Below are positions 1 to 10,509 of a stretch of 64,000 nt of DNA, in pieces; position 1 is the first letter of the stretch; each line of letters starts with the position of its first letter. The stretch is from positions 106,187,277 through 106,251,276 of the forward strand of contig NC_134278.1 in NCBI RefSeq assembly GCF_949628215.1. The letters are read 5' to 3'. The stretch is from Phalacrocorax aristotelis. Taxonomy: Eukaryota > Chordata > Aves > Suliformes > Phalacrocoracidae. The notes below the pieces were generated by a model, which worked only from the letters and a program-made list of their open reading frames with translations, was not told the origin of the DNA and did not search any database. The translations under genes were made by a program, and so were the position numbers.

Positions 1-3000
1 TAGGAAGAACTAAGATTAGACTGGAAACACTGGTGAAATCCTGGTTCTGCTGCATTCAATGACCTAACTCCCACTGACCCCAATGGGAACAGATCATCCC
101 GAGCAGATGAATATTTAAGCACCTGCAGGGTCTCTTTACCCACTTCACCTAAATTAAGCATTTTGCCTCATAAATAAGATATCGAGCTACTTTTTTCATT
201 TATTTTAACCATATTCTACCAGTTATGTTCTTTCTATCAAAAACTGTAAACATCAAGTGTTCAGTAATGAGGGATCCTACACTGAAATATATTCCCATTT
301 GGCAAAATCTCTTAGCTATTTTTAAACTCAATTTACACCATTTCCATGTACTGAATTTACTTTGCTCCTGCTTCCTACTCTTAAGGGAAAATACACAAAT
401 ATACATTACCAAACCTTGTCCTTCCTGACAGTACTGTGGGACCCAACCTATGCCTCCCTAGGGAGTTCTGACATATACATCTTAATTTTTCACCTCAAAA
501 TAATTAACTACTGTTTTCCTACAGAAACCAACCAATGCTGAAATGCACAAATTTCACATACAGTTCAAAACCTAAGTGCAATTCTCATCACTTGTTTCCG
601 TTACATACACATGGAACCAAAATTTATGCTGCTTAACAGGACTTCAGTCTTACACATATGCCGTATTTTAAGCAAGCATAGATTTTTTAATTAAAAACAT
701 CATCCACTTTTCAAAAGCTTTACCCAATTACACAGAATTGGAGCTTTTTTTAAAAACCTCATTTCCCCCCACACACTTTCCCATAAAATTTTACTTGGGA
801 AGAGATTAAAATAAAAGCTGTGGTTTTATTTTTTAAAGGACCAACCATCTACAGAAACAAAGTAACCTATTAAATCACTTCTAAAAGTTCACTTGTTTAC
901 ACAGTGATGCCCCGTGCTAATTCTCAAATACAGCAACAGCAGAAACAAAGTTGTTACCCCCTTCATATTCAGGCAAATCGCTGTGACATTTATTCTGCTC
1001 TTCAGATCAGCCTTCCTGGTCCATGCCACACTGTCCTTCTCTAACTAAACTTGCTTACCCCACCTCACCCCTTTCAGTTCTTCTGAGAACATCTACTGTG
1101 CTGCTTTTACCTCTTATCCAGAGCTTATGAACTCTCCAAGTGTGTGACAGTCTCACATGTAAACTTTTAATTAGTACTTTGAAAAAGTAAACTTGCATAA
1201 CATATTGAAAGTTTTCCTGTAATGGTAAGGAATAGCTTTAATGCCTTTAATTCTCAGCAGTTTAAAAAAATCACTTATTAGAACATCATCTTTTTGGAGC
1301 ACTATTCTTGAATACATTTGTTGTTAACTCCCTCCTTGACCTCCCAACTCCACAGCAAAATCATTTTTCTCTTCTACCATATTGATGAAGCTGACCAAAA
1401 ACTACCAATTTCACCAAAGCTTTGCTCAGTAAGATAGTGAGAAAAAATGGCAGAGACAGGGAACCTGAGATGAGAACAAGGTAGAAACCTTTTCCCAAAG
1501 GTAGCTGAGCAACACAACAGCACAATCTTTAGGAAAAAACAAAATCTATAGCCTTCTCCTTTCACCATATTCACAGCAGCAGTACATGCTACTGCTTTAG
1601 CAGGCTACAAGTCACCAACAATCCTGATCAGAGTGCTATCTCTTCCCATAGCCTCCATACCCTTAAAATACCAAGGCCTAGCACCCTGCATCTACATTTC
1701 TCCAGCCTTTCTCAGCTTCACTCCCACACCCCCCCAAACAGAGTAGCCAGAAGCAGTACTACTAAATGCAATGATTGAAAGTGAATTTCATGCTCTAATC
1801 ATGGTCACTGAAATTATGTTCTCCTTATTTTAAATTCTCAAGCAAAGACACTATTTGATGAGCCAACTCATCTGCAATCAGTTCCTGATGTAGAGAACAA
1901 AAACCCTAAGCCCATGAAGGAACATCATGGGAAGTTCAAAAACCATGGTTGCAATGAAAAACTATGAAAAAACTAGAAGAGAGTACGATACGAAACACTT
2001 CCAGTAAGTTCCAGAGCCAACAGGAGTGCTGAGACTCTAGATACTGAACTTGATGCAGCTACTGGAGAGGAGCTAGCTTCTTTTCTCTCTTCTCACTGAA
2101 GCTTCTCTAAATCAGCCCACCATTTCCATACTGTCCCCTCACCTATAATACACTTCTGGGTTCTTGCTTGGAGAAGAATACAAGTTTTCCATGCACTTAG
2201 TTGCCATGCCTAGCACTACTACAGACGAGAAAACCCATGAAGAAAAGCCATGCATAGTAGCCTCACAGAGCATAGCAGATGACAGTAGCATGGTACATAA
2301 TGTATCTATACAGAATAGCATAGCAGATACCAAATCAAGTCTCACTACTGAGCTACAACAGTTACTGAGCATGTCTTAGCATTTGGACCAAATTAGATCA
2401 ATTTGCATTAAGAACTACATGCTGAGCTCCAAAGCACAGCAAACATTAAGCCTCCAGACAGTTAATTTTTTTATATATATTAACAATATACAACTTATTT
2501 TTACTTTAGTCTTAGAAGCAGTTTGAACTGTTTTCGCTGAAACTAAGAAAATTAGCCTGAGGAACAGTTCCAAATAAAACTGTCCATACTTGGCATGGAA
2601 AACTTCAGTCCAAACAGCTTAGCAACGCTGTACGCAGCTGAGAATAAGGTCTTGTGAAGGAATATTGTAGGCGACCTTAACTATGATGAGCTCTGCCTTT
2701 AAGTCAAAAGCATACTATGAAATAGGCATCTTGTAGACAACAGGGCCGTGAACTCAGCAAAACTTAACAGAAACTAGTTCAGTAACTCCCTGATAAAAAT
2801 CAATGATTCAGACATTAAAAAAAAGCTGTCACTGCTGGTCCAGTTTCTAGCAGAGCATTTTGCCAAGGCAGTCTTATACAACAGACATTATTTACTACCT
2901 ATTCATCTAGTTAGGCTGTGGTTCCATACTTCAAAATCCACATGCTGTTATGAAACTATAAATCCAAATTTATCCTGCTCGATTAAAACAGGAGTCAGGA

Positions 3001-6000
3001 CTACAATGGTATGGGAGATGAATTTCATACCCTTCCCAAGGAAAATGTCTTTTTTCATAAGAATGCAACATATACCCCGTTTATGCTTAAACAGAATATT
3101 AATCTTTCCAGAACTGTTGGTATGGCACCTTTTCAAAAGTACTAAATACTTTTAAGATAGATAGATTTAAAAAAAAAAAATATTTGAAATAGTCTTATTT
3201 TGATCAGGTAGCCTTGAACAATACAGTAATTCCATTTGTATTTCCTACAGCAACTAACATTACATTCAGCACCTGCAAAACTAATATCTGACTAAACTAG
3301 AAAGCAACTAATATGGAAAAAGAAATCTGATCCTAAGCTGGCACACGGAAGATGTGAAAGATTTAAATAGAAAAGTTCATGTGAAGGCTGTCAATAGGCT
3401 CTATATTTAGGAGCTGCTCTTGATGGAAGTATATTCTAAGACCAAAAACTCAAGTCTAAGGATAAAAAAGGTCAATTTGTTAAGAATTAAAGACTAAATG
3501 TTCCACTCCATAAACTAGGAACAGTTCCTTAATATAGAAAAAATTAAACAGCCCATTTTTCATGGAACTACATTAGAATATTAAAAAAATTCTTAAAGCT
3601 TCTTTTGCTATTATGGGTTCTCTATCTCCCAAAATTGTAACTTCACTAAACAGAACTTTTTACTACTTTACAGTGCACCCTGCTGACATGAAACATAAGA
3701 GTAAACCTAAATTCATCACAGAACATCCTCATCCTTCATCTGAAATAAAGATTAGCTTTCTTAAGGCAGAACTCACTCAAGAAGATTGTAGTTGCAAGGG
3801 ATGCTGAACACAAAAGGTATAGGATGGAGGACTACAGAAGAGGAAATAACAATGAATCATCAGGGATATAAAAAAGTGCAAATCTGAGAAAACTGTCATT
3901 TCACTTACAAGTATTTATTAAGGCTGCAGTAAAAGTAAACCATTTGAAATTTTTGAAGTACATTTTTCCCTTGGGGAGCAAAGGCAACTTTAATATTAAA
4001 AGATAATTCCTCTCAGCTGTTTTTAACTCCACTTATTTTGTCACTCTGAAGCACACACTATATTACACAAAACATTTGAAGCTTAAGGTTGGAACTGACC
4101 CCGACAGGTTTAATAATGTTAATTTTGCTTATGGGTAAAATTTCATTAAGCCTTCCTGTACCATTTCCACAAAAGCTTGGCTTGAACACACCACCTGGTT
4201 TTCAGTCAAACCCAAGTTCTCTCTCAAGGGTTTAAGTAAAGAAAACACTGTTGTTAACACCTATTTTAGACCCCATATTGAATGCTGAAACTACACATTG
4301 GAAGGTCTTCTTAAAAATGTGCTATCCCGGTATACTTCACCACTGTACATCTCAGCCCTGCAGAGATAGTTATAACCATCTCTAGCCTGTAATTGAAAGA
4401 TTTTTTTGGACTATTTTCCAGTTCTGCTGTAAGGGCCAGAGTTTTCTCTGCGGGGAAACGGTTTAATTTGGAAGTGAATACTAAGAATTTATTTTCATAT
4501 ATTTGTTATCTGAGCATGATATAGGAAATAAACCTGCAGTGACATGTATTTTCCCAAATGGATATTCACTGTTGAGAAGATCACAGAAAGGCACCAGGAA
4601 ACATTTATTCATTCCAGCTGCACTTGACATGCTTGGTACATGGAGGGGGGAAGGTATATTTGCTTTACAACCTTACAGACCATATTAATTGTGCTAAATA
4701 AAAGCAACAAGTTGTATGTTTTCTATTCACTATTTTCCACCTGTATTTTCACGTGCTTCTTCAACCAAAAGTGACAGAAACAAGTATGCATACTTCTACT
4801 GTGATGAGTCAGATCAGGTTCCACAGACGAGTTGCAGCTACCTTCATTTTTGAAAGAAGAGATACATGCTATTGCAATCTTTCAAAACGACTTGCTATTG
4901 AAACAAAATTACCCTTCTTAAGACATTAAAAATAACACTTCCTTTGCCAGATTTCTAAACTCAACACACTCAGAACTGTCCACTGAGCAATAAATTACTG
5001 CTGTTAACCAGCACATTATTTTGGCTGCAGATTTTTTTCAAACGATTTGTATTATGTAAACTATAAAGTAACAAAATGAAAAGGAGATGGGGGGGCAACG
5101 TAAATGTCTAACAGGTTTAACAAGGTTTTTTCCCCCCTTTTAATTTTAAATACAGTCACTGGATCTTTGGTATTTCTTAATCAGCTTTTAAGTAATACAG
5201 TAAAATGGACACTCTCCTGAATAACAAACACACAGGAACATGCTAACTTAACTGAAGAACACATTACTAATTTATGTATCCTGATACCGGTCAGGTTTGC
5301 TGAGCTTGTATCTAAAAATGATAGGTATCGTCACACGCAAAAATAAGCTGAATGTTAATGACAACACAATCTTGCTGCCCCTCCACTCAATCTCACTCCC
5401 CCAACAAAATGTCCAAAGTGAGGAGTACCTACTATTTTGGACTGTTACCTACTAATTACTGATGTATTTCTTCTCCTAGCAGTGATACAATAAGCCGCCA
5501 AATTAAGGAGTTTTGGTAATATACAGCAGTAGTACAATTAACTCCAGAAATATGTACTTTTAATATTATCTGTCTACAGGCTTTCAAACAACACAACTAC
5601 AAAAGTGTGTTACACAACCTGATCTGGCCATCTCGGTGGCAAACAAACAACAGTCCGTAGATAAAAGGAAAAAACCCACAACACTACCTACCCAAGAAGG
5701 TACTTTTTAAAGTGGACAGGTAATTTTTAATTTTCTTCTGGAACATCTCCCAGTAAAATAGATGCAAGTATTTTAGGCCAGTCTGACAAATCTATTGGAG
5801 TTTTAGAATACTGTTTATACTTATTTTTTTTTCTTAAAAGTGATGAAATGAGAGTAACTACAAACAAGATGAAACGTTTTAGAGCAGCATAATACCAAGC
5901 TGCTTTTTCACCTACAAAATGCTACTTTTTTCCCAATACAGGCTTCAGACACCTCAGATTTAACCATTCATTTGAAGATATCTGAAAAAGCAATAACCTT

Positions 6001-8404
6001 AATCTGATTTCATAAGTGTATGCTGAGCACCCTTAGGCATCAGTATGACAACTGTACTTTCCTTTTCAGCCCCTCCCTGGCAACGCTGGCTAGTACTCTC
6101 TGGGTCATACTACATTGGCAGCATCACAACTACTACTGAATTCCATATTGGCTTTAAAGAATAAAGCAAAGCTTCATCTTCCCAAGAGGTATGTGATTTG
6201 AACAAGGGGTTTTGCAAAATGACACATTTAGAGAGAGCAAAACTCTTTCTAGACACTTTTTTGGTCTGGGGGGCAGGAAAGGTTCAAGGGAAGACAGGAG
6301 AGAGGGCACCTCAAGCAGATGGAGAGAAACCATCCTATGTCCATAGCTATGTTCAGGACAAATTTAACGTCACAAACCCAAGGGAGAAAACACACAGAAG
6401 AGTGCTGCCCGGCTTTCTGCTAACTGACTAGTTGGGATACTGTAACTCATAAAAGTATATTTTGCCCACAATTTATGTTCTGAAGCAGGTTTAAAGGGCA
6501 AGGCTTTTAAATTTAAATCATAAGCATAAAGACAGATGTGATTTTCCTTCAAGAATTTAATGCAATTCAAACTACTATAAAACTCTGCCTAACTGAAGAA
6601 ATTCCTCTGGAAGTTTATGGCCCCAAATTTCCGAACATCTGAGCTGCTGATACCATGCAAAATTTCTGTGTTCTAAGTAAAAAGCTGTAAAACTGCACTC
6701 ACAAACTATAGGACTTAATCATAGAGAGTTAAAAACTTAATATTAAAAGTCCCAGCTCAGCAAAGAATGTAAACTTAGCCATTTTGCTGATTTAAGCTGG
6801 AATTACTCCCTGCATGAAGTATGTATGTTTAACTGTTTGCTGGATCAGGACTCAAACTTTCTGAAGTCTGCCACCTATGTGCAATGTTTACCAAGTGCTT
6901 TTACAACGTCAAGTGTGGTTTTACAAAAATGATCTCTGAGGAAAATATACTGTCTAAACAGCATGTGAAGAGGAGAAACTAAATACTGATTTCAAACAAA
7001 TTATTCTGGTTATAAATCCCTGAAATCAAACTAGTGTACCAAGACAGGACATAACTTCACAGAGAAAAGAAAGCCCAAAACAAGGAGCAAGAACACCCCT
7101 GCTGCTGCTAAAAGTAATGCCCACAGCCACTGCAATAAGCATGCTAAAAAAATCCTCCCCTTGTTACTCTCCTGCCCAGGCTTATCCACGTTCAATAACA
7201 TTTATGCTAATAGCTAGTTTTACAGTTCATGTACATCTGCCCCTCAAGAGTAGGGAAAAGAAATTGACTTGAACTACTACAGACATGATTGTAAACGCCA
7301 TAAAATCAAAAAGAAAAAACTTACTACCTAGGAATATTTTTAAGTTTACTGTATTTCATTCAGATTTTGGATATTTGCTGCAAATCAGAGATTTTTTTCC
7401 ACTGTCATAAGATGCACCTTCAAAAACCTCAAGACTTTTAACACTAGTGGAAGTAAAATTTGTATGCTGGGTCATGTTAAGGTAATCTTGCTCCCTTATT
7501 TTTCAGGTCCCTGTCAAGTACTCCAATACCAAGTTTATATTCTCTACCTAATAACTATTTTTGTCATTTTTAAAAGAAGAAATATACAGAAATTTGTTTT
7601 GATGTTCAAAGGTGTGGAAAGTTACAATTAACTTCTGTTTTATTTTTGTAATCTAACAAACTGAATCGTTTCAAATTTTAGCTCCAGTACAGAGGATAAA
7701 ACCTTCACTACCTATTTTAACATCAGCGATGCCAGCATCTACAATTTTCATTCACTTGTGAGTGCCTGTATACAGCACTATGCAGGAGAAGATCTCTGAG
7801 GCAACTCCTGACCATTAAAACAAGACAAGCAAAACCGTCCAGAAGTGATGGGAAGGAACAAATAAGCCAAACGCAAACTCTCTGCGGTAACTCAGGATAT
7901 TATGCCACAGGCACAGAGTTCCTCTTTGCAAAATCCCCCCCGTGGGAGGAGCCACCACTCGCTCCTAGGTTTTAGCGCTCAATTCCCCGCACTCCTGAAC
8001 TCAACTCACCGTCTAAGTTTCCCACAGTAAGCCCTCAAAAAGCACACCTGCCCGCCCAACACTTACTCCTAAATCACCCAGAAAAGGGGTGGCGAGTTAG
8101 AGTAGCCAGTTCCCGGGGCAGTAAACGAGAACCGACCTGTACGACACTTGTTTACCCGAGCGGAGGATGCGAGCCCATCCGCGGATGGAATCACTCCTGC
8201 GGGGTCCCCTACCTGGAAAGCACACGGGTAAAGGGCAGAGGATGCGGGGGAAGGGGACAAGCCGGGACAGGCGGCGACAGGGCAGCGCGGGGCACGCAAA
8301 GTGGTGTCAGAAGAGGCAGCCCGGGGCGGCCGAGGGCACCGGCACCTGTAGCCGGAGGGCTGGGGTGTGCGGGGGGCCGGGGGGAAAGGAGGCCAGACAG
8401 GTAC
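1..8404 (-). other. PPP2R5A: PPP2R5A intron 1 (partial)
   Basis: This stretch follows the splice donor of PPP2R5A coding exon 1 on the minus strand and runs off the left edge. It is mostly AT-rich, with stop codons in all frames and only short chance open frames. I looked for the conserved second exon, which in the family encodes the residues after LPQLK, and did not recognise it, so it should lie beyond the window. Short A/T runs occur, for example near 3169-3180. GC content rises from about 7.9 kb into the CpG island. I see no RNA gene or recognisable transposon here. Confidence 0.75.
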
Positions 8405-8555
8405 CTTTGAGCTGGGGCAGCGGCGAGAGCTCCACCTGGCTGCTCTGGCTGCGGAACTGCGAGGAGCCCTGCGAGCGCTTCTGCCTCTGAGCCTTGCGCA
8501 CCGATTTCCGTGTGAAGCCATCCACTTTCTCCGCGGCAGAGATGGCCGCCGACAT
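8405..8555 (-). CDS. PPP2R5A: PPP2R5A coding exon 1 (PP2A B56-alpha subunit)
   Basis: This exon encodes the N-terminus of the B56-alpha regulatory subunit of protein phosphatase 2A, which directs the PP2A core enzyme to substrates. The 50 residues read [14 protein letters not shown], then the basic stretch [14 protein letters not shown], then a Ser/Gln-rich segment ending in LPQLK. This matches the mammalian protein closely. The ATG has a good context (CAGCCATGT). The exon ends AAAG|GTACCT, leaving one base of the next codon, as expected where the family continues K-D. Compared with human, the start lies 10 residues further in, so residues matching human Ser28 (reported PKR site) and Ser41 (reported PKC site) are Ser18 and Ser31 here. 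The HEAT-repeat body is encoded by exons outside the window. Sister B56 genes differ in this N-terminal region, so I favour the alpha paralogue. Confidence 0.93.
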
Positions 8556-8646
8556 GGCTGGGCGGTGAGGCGGCGCGGGGGGACGTCGCTCTCCAGAAGC
8601 ATATATTAAAGCGGAGGGAGAAGCGGGCGGGCAAAAAAGGGGCTTT

Positions 8647-8664
8647 AAAAAAAAAAAAAAAAAA
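8647..8664. repeat. 18-base A homopolymer
   Basis: A run of 18 A on the plus strand (T on the PPP2R5A sense strand) interrupts otherwise GC-rich sequence about 90 bases upstream of the start codon. If transcribed, it would put a U-tract in the leader. Confidence 0.95.
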
Positions 8665-8934
8665 CCAACAGAACGGAGTCTTCCCTGCCCGCACACACCA
8701 CACCGACGGGAAGAGGGGAGGAGAGGGCTGGCGTCCCAGCGGCGAGCGGGGCGGCGGCGATGCCGGCTGCCGGGCGCGAGGGAGGCTCCCGGGTCCGGGA
8801 TGTCGCCTCGCTCCTCAGTTCCTGCTTCCCTCGCCGTTTCCTCCCCGCACTGAGCCTGCGGCCGGGGAGGCGGGGGGGGAGCGGCGGCCGGCGGGGGAGC
8901 GGAAGGGGGAGTGGGGGAGGAGGAGGAAAGGGAA

Positions 8935-8950
8935 AAACAAACAAACAAAC
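8935..8950. repeat. (AAAC)4 microsatellite
   Basis: Four tandem AAAC units lie within the CpG island, between a G-rich block and the E2F pair. Confidence 0.95.
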
Positions 8951-8979
8951 CCAACAACTTTGCCCGGCGGCGCGGGCGG

Positions 8980-8996
8980 GCGCCAAACTTTCCCGC
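8980..8996. promoter_or_regulatory. PPP2R5A: Two abutting E2F consensus sites
   Basis: GCGCCAAA at 8980-8987 is the reverse complement of TTTGGCGC. TTTCCCGC at 8989-8996 is on the plus strand. Both match the E2F consensus TTTSSCGC exactly, in opposite orientations and one base apart. The pair lies 425-441 bases upstream of the PPP2R5A start codon. The motif match is seen directly; binding is inferred. Confidence 0.6.
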
Positions 8997-9424
8997 GGCG
9001 AGGACCGGGTTGCCGCTCTCCCCAGGGCGGGCGCGACGCGAGCAGCCGCGGGTCGGGCTCGGCAGCGGGGCTGCCCCGCTCCCGCCTCGTTCGCTCCGTG
9101 TCCCCCCTCAGCCGGGCTCGCCTCCACCAGCCCGCGCCGACCCCGCTGTCATCGGCCGGACTCGCCCCTGGGCCGAGCTAGCCGGGGTGGGCAAGCTTCC
9201 ACTCCCCGCTCCTCAGTCGCTCGCTTCCACACGCCCCTTCTCCGCCTTCAGCCGCCGCCGGGTGCTCCCCGCGCCTCCGCCGTCATCCTGCCCCCTCCCG
9301 CCCCGCCAGGGGCCGCCGCTGGTGCCTCCGCCCGCCGCAGCCGCCCCGCCAGAGCCCCGCAGCCAGCGGGCGAGCGGCCGCGCAAGTTGGGTCGAGCGGA
9401 GTTGAGAGGAGGAAGGAGGGGATA

Positions 9425-9441
9425 GGGGCGGGGCGGGGGCG
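9425..9441. promoter_or_regulatory. PPP2R5A: GC-box cluster
   Basis: Overlapping GGGGCGGGG and GGGGGCG elements form Sp/KLF-type binding sites. The run of G-tracts could also form a G-quadruplex. Confidence 0.6.
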
Positions 9442-9496
9442 ACCGCCACAGGGGCAAGAAGGGGCGAGAGGAGCGGCCGTTGCTGGCAGCGCTGGA

Positions 9497-9506
9497 TGAT
9501 TGACGG
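9497..9506 (+). promoter_or_regulatory. PBX/PREP-type decamer
   Basis: TGATTGACGG matches the TALE homeodomain decamer TGATTGACAG at 9 of 10 positions. A second copy lies 111 bases downstream. Function is inferred from the motif only. Confidence 0.4.
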
Positions 9507-9607
9507 CGCCGGGCAGCTAATGAAAAGAAAGGATCGTGAACAACTCTCCCTCCCCCTCCTCCTCGCGCAGAGGCTTGGGGAAGGCGCGGGAGCTGGGACG
9601 CGCTGTG

Positions 9608-9617
9608 TGATTGACAA
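9608..9617 (+). promoter_or_regulatory. Second PBX/PREP-type decamer
   Basis: TGATTGACAA matches the decamer TGATTGACAG at 9 of 10 positions, in the same orientation as the first copy. Confidence 0.4.
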
Positions 9618-9683
9618 CTGGCTTCTCCAACCGAGAGGAGGGGAGGGGAGGTGGGTGGGGTTTTCCTGGCCGACGTCCCACGC

Positions 9684-9719
9684 AAGGGAAAGGGAAGGGG
9701 AAGGGGAAGGGGCGGGGCC
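9684..9719 (+). promoter_or_regulatory. G-tract array ending in a GC box
   Basis: Six consecutive runs of three or four G, separated by AA or AAA spacers and finally a C, end in GGGGCGGGG. This is a strong G-quadruplex pattern and also a Sp/KLF or purine-tract site. It lies just upstream of the CCAAT box. Confidence 0.6.
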
Positions 9720-9727
9720 AGCATCGG

Positions 9728-9732
9728 CCAAT
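9728..9732 (+). promoter_or_regulatory. CCAAT box
   Basis: CCAAT in the context GGCCAATCGG is a good NF-Y site. It lies 9 bases downstream of a GC box. Its position at the distal edge of the PPP2R5A promoter suits either PPP2R5A or a divergent plus-strand transcript. Confidence 0.5.
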
Positions 9733-9739
9733 CGGCGTT

Positions 9740-10340
9740 GGGGAGTGGTGGCGGCGGGGCCGTGAGAGTGAGGTTCTTGGGCGCGCGAGGCAGCCGTTAC
9801 GGCGGTGCCTTGTTACTGTCCTGCTCTACTCCGCGCTGCAACACAATGCCCGGCGGCAGCGGTGGCCTTTTTCTCCTCACGGAGCCCAAGACCGCCTGCT
9901 GTCGCTTCTGTGGAGACTGGGGTGTGGTGTTGAGGGTGTGCAGCGGGGATTGGATCCCGGGCCGGGGCCCGGGTGCCGGCTGTGAGAGGGGCGCGAGTCT
10001 GTGGCCCTGTAGCGCAGCCAGGGCTGCGGTCACCGCTGCTCATATAAGGTGCACGAACGGGGGGAGGAGGAGAGAGAGTGGCAGTCCCGGCTGGGGGCCT
10101 CCCCGCCTCGTTCCGGGGCCCGAGGGGTGCTTCCGCCCTTGGGACCAGGCCGGGGGTCCCGTCCCCGGCGGGGTGAGGGCTGCGAGGCGGGGCAGGGGCT
10201 CCCCGGCACCGCTGGAACCGCTGGTGAAACGAGAGTCGCGCCTTCAGCGCGCCGTTAGCAGCCGCGGGCGGTAGCTGGGGTTGCTCCTCACGGCGGAGGC
10301 TGCTACAGGGTGTTTAACCGTGAGCGGCGCGCAGCGGGAG
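9740..10340 (+). other. Distal half of the island; possible divergent transcript
   Basis: This GC-rich stretch lies upstream of PPP2R5A and downstream, on the plus strand, of the GC box and CCAAT box. An open frame of 207 codons spans 9651-10274 and includes an ATG at 9846 (MPGGSGGLFLLTEP), but the rest is Arg/Gly/Pro-rich, as expected of chance frames in CpG islands. A donor-like GGGGTGAGG is near 10169. Bidirectional promoters commonly produce noncoding RNA, but nothing here proves one. Confidence 0.25.
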
Positions 10341-10502
10341 TCACGGCAGCACGCGAACGCTTCTTTTGCCATCTTCGAAGAGCTTCTGACTTCTTTTTTT
10401 CCCCCACCCTCCTGGCACTTCAACATTTTTGGTCTTCCTTACACCTCCGGATGAATTCGGCTCTTGGGAGCCTGTGTTACCATGGCGCTTGCTTTCTCAC
10501 AC

Positions 10503-10509
10503 TGAGTCA
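10503..10509 (+). promoter_or_regulatory. AP-1 consensus
   Basis: TGAGTCA is a perfect AP-1 site (TGASTCA) just outside the CpG island. A single short motif like this is weak evidence. Confidence 0.3.

Larger units (their letters stand above)
8556..8957 (-). other. PPP2R5A: Probable PPP2R5A 5' leader, open in frame
   Basis: The 402 bases upstream of the chosen start codon contain no stop in the PPP2R5A frame, and an in-frame ATG ends at 8957. Translated, this would add 134 residues, rich in Pro, Ser, Ala and Arg, with a Phe run encoded by a homopolymer. That composition is typical of GC-rich leader sequence rather than protein. I therefore treat it as 5' untranslated or promoter sequence. 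Confidence 0.5.
7960..10330. promoter_or_regulatory. PPP2R5A: CpG island over the PPP2R5A start
   Basis: Base composition changes sharply from AT-rich flanks to CpG-dense, GC-rich sequence here. The island contains the PPP2R5A start codon, GC boxes, a CCAAT box, an E2F pair and G-rich tracts. I see no clear TATA box at a sensible distance, which fits a dispersed housekeeping-type promoter. The edges are judged by eye. The transcription start cannot be fixed from sequence alone, but probably lies between about 8.6 and 9.5 kb on the minus strand. Confidence 0.85.

Noticed and set aside
4081..4120. CTTAAGGTTGGAAC, reminiscent of the reverse complement of a CR1 3' end.
   Set aside because: Only about 12 bases agree and the expected neighbouring CR1 sequence is missing.
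8069..10274. Many long open frames on both strands through the CpG island.
   Set aside because: GC-rich sequence lacks stops by chance. Only the PPP2R5A frame shows homology; the others are Pro/Arg/Gly/Ala-rich shadows.
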